64,000 nucleotides of DNA from CALDTK01 sp965213735 (GTDB taxonomy: Bacteria > Bacteroidota > Bacteroidia > Chitinophagales > Saprospiraceae): assembly GCA_965213735.1 (NCBI GenBank), contig CBDCAB010000006.1, positions 2,232,001-2,296,000 on the forward strand, read 5' to 3'. The position numbers and the translations under genes are program-made. Numbering within the stretch: position 1 is the first letter of the stretch; each line of letters starts with the position of its first letter. This document shows, piece after piece, positions 8,733 through 17,354 of the stretch. Under the pieces are notes generated by a model that saw nothing but the letters and a program-made list of their open reading frames with translations, was not told where the DNA came from and did no database searches.

Positions 8733-9884
8733 ATGATGTTTAGCTGGTATTGTAGATTCTTAATTTTCATATTGTTCTATCCGCCCATAGCGCTTAGTGC
8801 TCAGGATTATTTGCAGCCTATATTTGAGGCTTCGGCACCGCCCGACTTATTACCGAGCGGTGCGATAGAGGCGATTCACACAGAATATTGGCCATTTGAG
8901 CCGGAGGATAAAGCAGGAAGCGAGCCTGACCTTATACGTGATGAAATTCCCTTTTGGTGGCACACTGCAAAAAGGATTACACGGCTGTCTGAAGCGCGGT
9001 ACAAAGTTCAGTCGGTGAGTCAGGATGGACTTCCTCTCGCTGACGACGTCGAGGTGGTGAGTGTTAAAATGGCTGGGCGGCCGCCTAAGGTTCGCGAATT
9101 GTGCAGGTCCCCTGGAGAAGGTGAGGCAATGAGTTGTGACAGCCGGACTTTATATGATGAGCAAGGTCGAATTCTGGAAGTATTGTACAGAGGGAGGCAC
9201 CGAGCAGCCTTTAGGTATGTCAACGAGGCGGAGCGACTTCCTCAGTACGTTGGTGTTTATACGGATAATGGATATATAGCAGCATATCGAAATTGGGAAG
9301 GTTTGGAAACTGTCTATGCTTTACGTGAAATTTTAAATCCTGGATCAAGATCAAGAACGTCCATCTTGGATGGTAGCTATAAAAAGGATACGATTGCGCT
9401 GATCCGGGTCAAACGCGTGGCAGGAGGTTACGGCTACACGGTACTTGAGCGGCAGGCGGGGAGTGGAGACACGCTGAGCAGGAGTGAGTTTACGCGCAAC
9501 ATAGCTGGACAGTTACTCATGGCGAGGACGACCGACTATCTATACCATTACGCCTATCGTCCTGATGGGCAGATCGACTTTATCAAGGATGACATCACGG
9601 GTGTAGTAAAATCTTTTACTTATGATCATGATGGACGACCTTTGATTGCTTACGAGAATAATGATTCTACAAGATTTGTGTACGATAGGCATGGCAATTT
9701 GATCGAGCAGATGATCTACCGCCAATCAGTGGCTGAAGGCGCAGAGTTAACTGTAGTGGAATATGAATATGATTTTGAGACAAAAACTGGGATAAGTATT
9801 GTAGTTGCAGGTTTGCTGGGGATTGGGATCGTGCTGGCTGGAGGTTTGGGATGGTTGATGTATGGGCGGGGTAGGGGTGGTTGA
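8733..9884 (+). CDS. Exported RHS/YD-repeat-like protein with C-terminal membrane helix
   Basis: The 383-aa protein starts with a signal peptide (SWYCRFLIFILFYPPIALSA). It contains several YD-like repeat strands: LYDEQGRILEVLYRGR, YRPDGQIDFIKDD, YDHDGRPLIAYEN, YDRHGNLIEQMIYR. It ends with a membrane helix (ISIVVAGLLGIGIVLAGGLG) and a short glycine/arginine tail. It is far too short for a full RHS shell and has no recognisable toxin tip, so it may be an isolated YD-repeat envelope protein. Its 3' end abuts the repeat array that begins near 10 kb. Confidence 0.7.
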   Translation: MMFSWYCRFLIFILFYPPIALSAQDYLQPIFEASAPPDLLPSGAIEAIHTEYWPFEPEDKAGSEPDLIRDEIPFWWHTAKRITRLSEARYKVQSVSQDGLPLADDVEVVSVKMAGRPPKVRELCRSPGEGEAMSCDSRTLYDEQGRILEVLYRGRHRAAFRYVNEAERLPQYVGVYTDNGYIAAYRNWEGLETVYALREILNPGSRSRTSILDGSYKKDTIALIRVKRVAGGYGYTVLERQAGSGDTLSRSEFTRNIAGQLLMARTTDYLYHYAYRPDGQIDFIKDDITGVVKSFTYDHDGRPLIAYENNDSTRFVYDRHGNLIEQMIYRQSVAEGAELTVVEYEYDFETKTGISIVVAGLLGIGIVLAGGLGWLMYGRGRGG

Positions 9885-10033
9885 GGTAAGGAATCTTGGA
9901 GTAATGGTGAGTAGGGGTGGTGTATTATTTGATTTTATGTTCTTGTTTTTCTGCTGAAGATATTATGGCTGTTCTTTCTTCTGTTCTTACCCTTCTTTTG
10001 CAGCTCCTAAAGGTTTAGGCTACCATTTCGGCC

Positions 10034-10110
10034 GACGTCCTCCCACCGCGCAGGAAGAGCCGCGGCATTTTGATGATATATCTATCAGGGTAGTTCGGTT
10101 GAACGACGTC
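10034..10110 (+). repeat. 77-bp GACGTC-ended element, copy 1
   Basis: Begins GACGTCCTCCCACCG and ends CGGTTGAACGACGTC, so its ends are imperfect inverted repeats. It carries the central GAGCCGCGGC and a TCTATCAGGGTAG variant. First of the three copies in the tandem array. Confidence 0.85.
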
Positions 10111-10657
10111 TATTCTGATTGCTGATATGTTATAAACACTTTGACTTCGCCCTTTCACCTGACGATATTCATGTGGTTAGGTGATATGCTCGATGTGCGG
10201 GGGAGCAATTTCTTGTCGCTTTTGCTTGAGTGGGTAGCGGTGTTGGGATATGTGATAGAGGGGTGGCTCATGCAGTTGAAGGCTTACAGAACGTTGGGAG
10301 GGCATGTCTGTACTGCACGACGGGATGGCGCGTCATTGCCGCACGTTAGGCTCGCACGTCGAGATTATAACCCTCATACCAAAATGCGCAGGCCCGGCCT
10401 TACCCCCATATCGTGATTACGGCCAGCCCCATAGAATGGGTCTCACTCCCTGAGTCCTCCGGGTCCCACAAAAGCATCACCTTTCCTAAAACTGATGCTC
10501 TGCCCGTAGGCAACTCAGAAAAGTAAATTGAATGAATTACCAGGCCCCGGAGTGGGAAATATCCTGCCGATAGGCACACGAGGAATCCTTCGTATCGTTC
10601 TTTCTGTTATCTTTAATTTCTCTTGCAGCCCCAAAGGATTAGGCTATTAGTCCGGCT

Positions 10658-10734
10658 GACGTCGTCCCACCGCGCAGGAAGAGCCGCGGCATTTTGATGA
10701 CCTATCTATTAGGGTAGCTCGGTTGAACGACGTC
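10658..10734 (+). repeat. 77-bp GACGTC-ended element, copy 2
   Basis: Second array copy, with CTATTAGGGTAGCTCGG in the right half. Preceded by TCCGGCT rather than the usual CCGGCC. Confidence 0.85.
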
Positions 10735-11283
10735 TATTCTGATTGCTGATATGTTATACACAATTCCGCTTAGCCCTCTCACCTGACGATATTCATGTGG
10801 TCAGGTGATATGCTCGATGTGCGGGGGAGCAATTTCTTGTCGCTTTTGCCTGAGTGTGTAGCGGTGTTGGGATACGTGATAGAGGGGTGGCTCATGTAGT
10901 TGAAGGCTTACAGAACGTTGGGAGGGCATGTCTGTACTGCACGACGGGATGGCGCGTCATTGCCGCACGTTAGGCTCGCACGTCGAGATTATAACCCTCA
11001 TACCAAAATGCGCAGGCCCGGCCTTACCCCCATATCGTGATTACGGCCAGCCCCATAGAATGGGTCTCACTCCCTGAGTCCTCCGGGTCCCACAAAAGCA
11101 TCACCTTTCCTAAAACTGATGCTCTGCCCGTAGGCAAATCAGAAAAGTATATTGAATGAATTACGAGGCCCCGGAGTGGGAAAAATACTGCCCGTAGGCA
11201 CACGAGGAATTGTTCGTATCGTTCTTTCTGTTATCTTTAATTTCTCTTTTCAGCTCCAAAAGGATTAGGCTATTAGTCCGGCC

Positions 11284-11360
11284 GACGTCCTCCCACCGCG
11301 CAGGAAGAGCCGCGGCATTTTGATGACCTATCTATTAGGGTAACTCGGTTGAACGACGTC
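11284..11360 (+). repeat. 77-bp GACGTC-ended element, copy 3
   Basis: Third array copy, with a GGTAACTCGG variant in the right half. It is followed by TATTTTGATTGCTGATATG, the same right flank as in the island-flanking copies. Confidence 0.85.
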
Positions 11361-11603
11361 TATTTTGATTGCTGATATGTTATGGACAATTCCGCTTTGC
11401 CCTTTCACCAGACCACATCAATGTGGTCAGGTGATATGCTCGATGTGCGGGGGTAGCAATTTCTTGTCGCTTTTGCCTGATTCTCTAGCGGTGTCGGGAT
11501 ACCTGATAGTGGGTTGGCTCATGCAGTTGAAGGCTTACTGCACGTCGGGAGGGCACGTCACTACCGCGCGCAGGGTGCCCCAGCACCCAACACCCAGCAC
11601 CCA

Positions 11604-11627
11604 CCTGACCACAATATTGTGGTCAGG
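11604..11627. repeat. 24-bp perfect palindrome downstream of dnaE
   Basis: CCTGACCACAAT followed by its exact reverse complement. It sits 15 bp past the dnaE stop, next to a period-7 CAGCACC/CAACACC tract (11581-11603). There is no T-run on either side, so it is not a canonical terminator. A nearly identical palindrome, also beside a heptamer tract, is at 52289-52312. Confidence 0.6.
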
Positions 11628-11641
11628 CCAGCCCCTAAAAC

Positions 11642-14600
11642 CTATCCCCCAACACCCATCCCCTCTACTCCACGCCAAAAATCAGTATCGCCCATAACCG
11701 TCCGGCTACTAACGAACGGCATCACAATCTCTCGCTCAGGTGCAATCAGCTCGAGGCGAAGCTGGTGCGGACCTGGATGCGCAGCACATAAATCCTCCAG
11801 ACGCTGAATCCATTCCGCATCAACCAGGTGAATTGGAATGCGCAACGTCACATCCTTCACCCGCGTCTCAGCCACAGATTCTAGCATCGTCACCTCACTC
11901 AACTGGAGCTGAAACTCGCCCGCTCGACCCCAACGCTCCGCATAACGAGCCTCGATCAACACGCAGCAACCAGGCTCGAGCTTGTCTTTATAGCTTTGAT
12001 AATCATCTGAAAACAAGGCAAACTCCGTCGCCCCCGTCTGATCAGCTACCACAAATATTCCCCAACCCGTACCCTTCTTACTCGTGCGGTGCTGGACGCT
12101 CTGAACCACCACCGCCAGCTTGACGCCGTCGCCGCGCTTGTCCTCTAAATCTTCTAAATTACAAGTTGAGAATTGCTTCGCTTCATATTCGTAGTCGTCG
12201 AGCGGGTGACCGGATATATAAATGCCTACAACCTCCTTTTCCTTATCGAGCTGGTGAATCAGCGGCCAAGGCGCAGCAAACGGTACATCAGGCTCGGGAA
12301 CCATAGTCTCTTCTGTCGCCCCAAAAAGCGAATTGGCCGCAGTAGCTTTTTGATGCTGATAGGCCTGCCCATAACGGAGCGCGTGCTCAATGAGAGTGGG
12401 ATATTTTCCATCTTCACTTGGGGTAAAATATTGAGCACGATTTATCCCACTAAAGCTGTCGAATCCACCACCCAAAGCGAGACTTTCAAGCACTTTTTTA
12501 TTTACCGAGCGCAGATCGAGCCGGCGCATCATATCGAATAAGCTCACAAATGCTCCGCTCTTCCGCTCACTCAAGATAGCATCTACTGGGCCCTCACCTA
12601 CACCCTTAACCGCGCTTAAGCCAAAGCGAATCTGACCTTTGGCATTTACGCCAAAGTCGAGCTTGGATTCATTTACATCGGGACCTAGCACTTTTACACC
12701 CATGCGCTTACACTCGCGCAGAAAGAAGGTTAGCTTCTTTTGATCAGATTTATTGTGGGTGAGTACTGCAGCCATATACTCCGCAGGATAATGCGTTTTA
12801 AGGTATGCAGTATGAAATGCTACCAGGGCATAGCAAGTAGAGTGACTTTTATTAAATGCGTAAGCAGCAAAGTGCTCCCAATCCTGCCAAATCTTCTCAA
12901 GCTTATCTTCCGGATGACCTTTCTCCTTGCATCCCTCAACAAAGCGGGGATACATTTTATCGAGTACATCCTTTTTCTTTTTACCCATCGCCTTACGAAG
13001 GGTATCCGCTTCACCTTTAGAAAAGCCTGCAAGCTTTTGCGAAAGAAGCATGATCTGCTCCTGGTAGACTGTAATACCGAAGGTTTCTGCTAAGTACTCC
13101 TCCATTTCTGGGAGGTCGTAGCTCACTGCTTTGCGCCCGTGTTTACGGTCACAAAACTCTGGGATGTATTGCATTGGACCTGGCCGATACAGCGCGTTCA
13201 TCGCAATTAGGTCCGCAAACTTAGTCGGCTTCAACGCGATCAGGTGCTTTTGCATTCCTGCCGACTCGTACTGAAAGATACCTATTGTTTCGCCGCGTTG
13301 GAAGAGCTCATAGGTTTTTTCATCCTCGAGATCTATTTCATCAGGATCTATCTGAACGCCGTGAGCTTCCTCAATCATCCGCACTGCATCGCGAATAATT
13401 GTTAGCGTCTTTAAGCCGAGAAAGTCCATCTTCAAGAGCCCGGCCTCTTCAGCCACCGAGTTGTCGAATTGACTAACTAGTAAGTCAGAATCTTTCGCGG
13501 TCGTAACCGGCACATACTTCGTGATATCATCTGGCGTGATAACCACTCCACAGGCATGAATACCAGTATTGCGCACCGAGCCTTCGAGCCGTTGAGCAGT
13601 GCGGATCATCGAACCGATATCGCTTGTTTGATCAGCAAATTCACGGAAGCGATCAGCCTTTTCTGCATCTTCTGAATTCAAAATCTTGCGAAATTCATTA
13701 TAAGATTCAGCTTCCGCCAAAACCTTATCTAAACTCGCTCCTAAATTATCAGGGAAACTTTTTGCAACAACATCCACCTCGCTCAGCGCAATGTCCATCA
13801 CCCGCCCGACGTCTCGCACAGCGCTCTTGGCTTTCATCGAGCCGTATGTAATAATCTGCGCTACCTGGTTCTTGCCGTACTTATCGACCACATAATCAAT
13901 CACTTTCTGCCTGCCCTCATCATCAAAGTCGATGTCGATATCCGGCATCGATACCCGCTCTGGATTGAGGAAACGCTCAAATAGCAGATCGTACTTTATC
14001 GGATCGACATTGGTTATGCCCAAACAATAGGCCACTGCACTTCCGGCAGCTGAGCCACGTCCAGGTCCTACGCTGACGCCTAATTTGCGAGCCTCGGTAG
14101 TAAAATCCTGAACAATTAAGAAGTATCCAGGATAGCCAGATTTTTGAATGGTTTCTAACTCAAAATCTATGCGCTCACGATGTGTATTGTCAAAATCAAG
14201 TTTATAGCGACGTTGTGCACCTTCATAAGTGAGGTGGCGCAAATAATCATCTTGAGATGCGAATCCTTCCGGCAGCGGATAGTTTGGCAATAGCACATCT
14301 CTTGCAAGCTCAATGGGCTCAACCTTATCAACAATCTCCAAGGTCCGCTCCACAGCCTCAGGCACATCTTCAAAAAGGCGCGACATTTGCTCCTGAGTCT
14401 TAAAGAAAAAGTCGCTACTCGGAAATCTAAACCTATCTGCTGTTTCCTTTCGTTCGCCAGTATTGATGCAAAGTAAGATATCGTGTGGCTCAAAATCCTC
14501 CTCCTCGAGATAATGCGAATCATTGGTGACGATCGTCTTTAGCTTATGTTTTGCCGCAAGGCGCAGAAGATCCTGATTCAATTCCTCCTGACTCACGCCA

Positions 14601-15169
14601 GTGCCATCAATATTGTCTAGACCTCGGTGACGTTGCAACTCGATGTAGTAGTCCTCGCCAAAGCGCTCGATCCACCACTTCAGCTCGGCATCCGCTTCCG
14701 CAAAACCTTCCAGAAGGAGCTTTTGCTGCACCACTGAGCCGAGGCAGCAACTTGTCGCAATCAGACCTTCGGTACGCCCTTCGAGGGCCTCCTTATCGAT
14801 CCGTGGCCACTTCGAGTACAATCCCTCGACATATCCAATCGAGCAGAGCTTAGAGAGATTCTCGTAGCCTTTCCTATTCTTGGCTAGCAAGAGTTGATGG
14901 TAGCGCACGTCTTTTTGCCCCGCCGCCCTGGAAAAGGTTTTGTTATGCCTATCCTCCACTAAGTAGAACTCGCAGCCGATGATAGGCTTGAGCCCGCGCT
15001 TGTTGGCTTCGGCGACGAATTTGAATGCGCCAAACATGTTACCGTGATCGGTCATCGCCACCCCCACCTGGCCGTCAGCCTTGGCCTTGTCCATCATGCC
15101 AGCAATAGGCGTCGCGCCATCGAGCAGGGAGTATTGCGTGTGGTTGTGGAGGTGGGCGTAGGCTGGCAT
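11642..15169 (-). CDS. dnaE: DNA polymerase III subunit alpha
   Basis: The 1175-aa protein is the replicative polymerase subunit. It opens with the PHP domain (YAHLHNHTQYSLLDGATPI), then the C-family polymerase core with the catalytic acidic motif MPDIDIDFDDEGR near residue 415 and the upstream GPGRGSAAGSAVAYCLGIT. After this come fingers/helix-hairpin-helix segments (RFGLSAVKGVGEGPVDAIL) and an OB domain near residue 1000 (VQSVQHRTSKKGTGWGIFVV). The length is typical of DnaE1. The last residues (WRGVEGMGVGG) are encoded by a G-rich repeat-like stretch. Three mini-hairpin motifs lie inside (13710, 14548, 14694). It is divergent from the vWA gene. Confidence 0.96.
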   Translation of the reverse strand: MPAYAHLHNHTQYSLLDGATPIAGMMDKAKADGQVGVAMTDHGNMFGAFKFVAEANKRGLKPIIGCEFYLVEDRHNKTFSRAAGQKDVRYHQLLLAKNRKGYENLSKLCSIGYVEGLYSKWPRIDKEALEGRTEGLIATSCCLGSVVQQKLLLEGFAEADAELKWWIERFGEDYYIELQRHRGLDNIDGTGVSQEELNQDLLRLAAKHKLKTIVTNDSHYLEEEDFEPHDILLCINTGERKETADRFRFPSSDFFFKTQEQMSRLFEDVPEAVERTLEIVDKVEPIELARDVLLPNYPLPEGFASQDDYLRHLTYEGAQRRYKLDFDNTHRERIDFELETIQKSGYPGYFLIVQDFTTEARKLGVSVGPGRGSAAGSAVAYCLGITNVDPIKYDLLFERFLNPERVSMPDIDIDFDDEGRQKVIDYVVDKYGKNQVAQIITYGSMKAKSAVRDVGRVMDIALSEVDVVAKSFPDNLGASLDKVLAEAESYNEFRKILNSEDAEKADRFREFADQTSDIGSMIRTAQRLEGSVRNTGIHACGVVITPDDITKYVPVTTAKDSDLLVSQFDNSVAEEAGLLKMDFLGLKTLTIIRDAVRMIEEAHGVQIDPDEIDLEDEKTYELFQRGETIGIFQYESAGMQKHLIALKPTKFADLIAMNALYRPGPMQYIPEFCDRKHGRKAVSYDLPEMEEYLAETFGITVYQEQIMLLSQKLAGFSKGEADTLRKAMGKKKKDVLDKMYPRFVEGCKEKGHPEDKLEKIWQDWEHFAAYAFNKSHSTCYALVAFHTAYLKTHYPAEYMAAVLTHNKSDQKKLTFFLRECKRMGVKVLGPDVNESKLDFGVNAKGQIRFGLSAVKGVGEGPVDAILSERKSGAFVSLFDMMRRLDLRSVNKKVLESLALGGGFDSFSGINRAQYFTPSEDGKYPTLIEHALRYGQAYQHQKATAANSLFGATEETMVPEPDVPFAAPWPLIHQLDKEKEVVGIYISGHPLDDYEYEAKQFSTCNLEDLEDKRGDGVKLAVVVQSVQHRTSKKGTGWGIFVVADQTGATEFALFSDDYQSYKDKLEPGCCVLIEARYAERWGRAGEFQLQLSEVTMLESVAETRVKDVTLRIPIHLVDAEWIQRLEDLCAAHPGPHQLRLELIAPEREIVMPFVSSRTVMGDTDFWRGVEGMGVGG

Positions 15170-15185
15170 ACAACAATTTGTTTAT

Positions 15186-15193
15186 CAAAGATA
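15186..15193 (-). promoter_or_regulatory. Candidate -7 box for dnaE
   Basis: TATCTTTG on the minus strand matches the Bacteroidota -7 consensus TAnnTTTG exactly and ends 16 bp before the dnaE ATG. No clear -33 TTG is seen at the usual spacing, so support is partial. Confidence 0.35.
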
Positions 15194-15325
15194 ACACCGG
15201 CCTCTCCCTGATTGCTGTCATGTGGAAAGTGGGAGCCGCTTTGTGAAGTGTAGATGAAAAAATTTGCGTGCACCGTATGCATTGTCCGCACATCCTGCAT
15301 CTGCTCAGTAACCAAACCCACTACC

Positions 15326-17296
15326 ATGACCTATCGTGCTTTAATTGTCAGCCTTCTTCTCAGTAGTTTTGGCGTAAGCGGAATTAACGCCCAAGCCTAC
15401 CTCTCGGGCCTTGTTACCGATGAAACAAATTCACCAATAATCGCCGCTAATGTTTCTCTATCGAAAAATGGCAAAATCGTAGCAGGTACAGCTTCAAACT
15501 TTCACGGCATCTATTCGCTTTCTGCGCCTGCAGGAAGGTATACGGTTAAGGTAGGATATGTAGGTTATGAAGATGTGGTTGTAGATACAGTTAGCATCTG
15601 GAACGGCAAGCGAGTTGAGCTAAACTTCACGTTACGCCACAGGGCTCTACTCGAAGAAGTTATCGTAACTGGAAAGGCTACTCGGCAGTCTAAACAAGAT
15701 GTATCCCGTCGCAAATTAAGACCTGAGACTGAAGCTAGACCGCGAGTTTACGACCAAGCTGCCGATGCTCAATATGTGGCACCTGCTGCTACCCGACAAA
15801 CCGCACTACCCTATGTCAATGAAGCGCCCCCAGTCGCCGCAGGAGAATCTTACACTGACTTACCCGAAAATCCATTTTTACGTCCCACGAATACCCCCTT
15901 ATCTACATTCGGAGCCGACGTAGATGTCGCTGCCTATGCCAATATTCGGCGGTTTTTAAACAAGGGTCAACTACCACCTTCAGAAGCTGTTCGCACAGAA
16001 GAACTCATCAACTATTTCGACTACAAGTATCCTGCTCCAAAAGGCAAAGATCCTGTTGCTTTTACTACTGCACTGGCTGACTGCCCCTGGAATAAGGAGC
16101 ACAAACTACTGAATATTGGCCTACAAGCTCGCACACTTGAAGTAGATAAGCTGCCAGCAAGTAACCTTGTCTTTCTCATCGATGTGTCGGGTAGCATGAA
16201 TGAACCTAATAAACTGCCTCTTCTCAAGGAGGGATACCGCATGCTCGTCGAGCAACTTCGCCCTCAAGATAAGGTAAGTATTGTGGTTTATGCAGGTGCG
16301 GCTGGAACCGTGCTCAAACCTACCAGTGGTGATGAAAAGAAGACCATTCTCGCAGCCATAGACGATCTGCGTGCGGGTGGAAGTACAGCTGGAGCTGCGG
16401 GCATTAAACTCGCCTACCAATTGGCGGAGCAGCATTACATCAAAGGGGGCAACAACAGAATTATTCTCGCTACGGATGGAGATTTTAACGTTGGCACTAC
16501 CGCCAATGAAACACTCGAAGATTATGTAGATAAGAAACGAGCATCCGGTATTTTCCTCAGCGTGCTTGGCTTTGGCAATGGCAATTACCAGGACGCAAGA
16601 ATGCAAACGCTCGCTGAGAATGGCAACGGCAACGCTGCTTATATAGATAATCTGCTCGAAGCGCGCAAAGTGCTCGTGGAGGAGTTCGGCGGCACCTTGT
16701 TTACCGTTGCCAAAGATGTAAAACTACAGGTAGAATTTAATCCTGCTTTGGTAGCTGCTTATCGCCTGATTGGCTATGAAAGTAGACTCCTAGCGCCTGA
16801 AGACTTCAACGACGATAAAAAAGATGCTGGAGATATGGGCTCGGGCCATACAGTCACTGCGCTTTACGAGCTTATTCCTGCAGGATCTAAGAGTGAGTTT
16901 CTTCCATCAGTTGAAGCACTAAATTATCAAGCTCCCATTATCACTGCAGGCATACCAGTACGCTCGGGCGCTACTACAGAATGGGCGACTGTACGGATGA
17001 AATACAAGCATCCAGATGATGCACAGAGTCAAGATAAAGTGGAGGTGCGGGTAAGTGGTGATGCGCTCGACGCTAGCCTTTCAAATGCCTTCCACTGGTC
17101 GGCTGCCGTTGCTGCATGGAGTCTGTTGCTTAAGCAAAGTGACTATCTGCCTGCCTCATTTGGCTACACGCAGCTCATTCCGCTGGCCGAGTCTGCACGT
17201 CTTCCTGATGATCGAGGTTATCGCGCAGAATGTATACGCCTCATGGAAGCTGCGCGTGACCTAGGTGCCTCGCCAGTGTTGGTCAGGCAAAATTAG
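15326..17296 (+). CDS. Exported vWA-domain protein with carboxypeptidase-regulatory N-domain
   Basis: The frame opens at 15254, but ATG 15326 begins the signal peptide (TYRALIVSLLLSSFGVSGIN). The domains of the 656-aa product are a CarboxypepD-reg-like beta-sandwich (about 25-110: LVTDETNSPIIAANVSLSKN), a linker, a YfbK-type vWF_A N-region (PLSTFGADVDVAAYANIRRF), a vWA domain with MIDAS motif DVSGSM near residue 286, and a DUF3520-like C-terminal region (YKHPDDAQSQDKVEVRVSG). Proteins of this build are envelope-exposed metal-dependent adhesion modules of unknown ligand. A mini-hairpin motif (15366-15379) falls inside the signal peptide and is read SFGVS. Confidence 0.88.
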   Translation: MTYRALIVSLLLSSFGVSGINAQAYLSGLVTDETNSPIIAANVSLSKNGKIVAGTASNFHGIYSLSAPAGRYTVKVGYVGYEDVVVDTVSIWNGKRVELNFTLRHRALLEEVIVTGKATRQSKQDVSRRKLRPETEARPRVYDQAADAQYVAPAATRQTALPYVNEAPPVAAGESYTDLPENPFLRPTNTPLSTFGADVDVAAYANIRRFLNKGQLPPSEAVRTEELINYFDYKYPAPKGKDPVAFTTALADCPWNKEHKLLNIGLQARTLEVDKLPASNLVFLIDVSGSMNEPNKLPLLKEGYRMLVEQLRPQDKVSIVVYAGAAGTVLKPTSGDEKKTILAAIDDLRAGGSTAGAAGIKLAYQLAEQHYIKGGNNRIILATDGDFNVGTTANETLEDYVDKKRASGIFLSVLGFGNGNYQDARMQTLAENGNGNAAYIDNLLEARKVLVEEFGGTLFTVAKDVKLQVEFNPALVAAYRLIGYESRLLAPEDFNDDKKDAGDMGSGHTVTALYELIPAGSKSEFLPSVEALNYQAPIITAGIPVRSGATTEWATVRMKYKHPDDAQSQDKVEVRVSGDALDASLSNAFHWSAAVAAWSLLLKQSDYLPASFGYTQLIPLAESARLPDDRGYRAECIRLMEAARDLGASPVLVRQN

Positions 17297-17354
17297 AGCA
17301 CGCTCATAGCGAGAGTCAATTAGCCGCGCGTATATTTCGTGCAAATTCCCTCAG

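Larger units (their letters stand above)
10003..11572. repeat. Tandem array of ~625-bp direct repeats (2.5 copies)
   Basis: Units start near 10003, 10626 and 11251, with spacing fixed by the 77-bp element at 10034, 10658 and 11284 (624 and 626 bp apart). Each unit runs from a GCAGC..CCAAAGG..AGGCTA leader through the 77-bp element, a CACCTGAC..GTCAGGTG hairpin region and a GATATGCTCGATGTGCGGGG block. The first two units also share about 270 bp that contains CCGGGTCCCACAAAAGCATC and a GCCCGTAGGC block. The third unit is truncated near 11572. Small frames here (10141-10416, 11365-11697) are not credible genes. Confidence 0.85.

Noticed and set aside
10034..10130. tRNA-like D-arm (GGGTAGCTCGGTTG) in the 77-bp elements
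   Set aside because: The string resembles a tRNA D-arm, but no acceptor stem, anticodon arm or T-loop with TTCRA can be placed around it in any copy.
10141..10416. 91-codon frame in the repeat array
   Set aside because: The start of the frame repeats at 11365 only as part of the duplicated DNA, with different ends and no protein features.
11604..11627. Intrinsic terminator for dnaE
   Set aside because: The palindrome is perfect but is followed by no T-run on the minus strand and recurs at 52289 upstream of a gene, so it is better explained as a repeat module.
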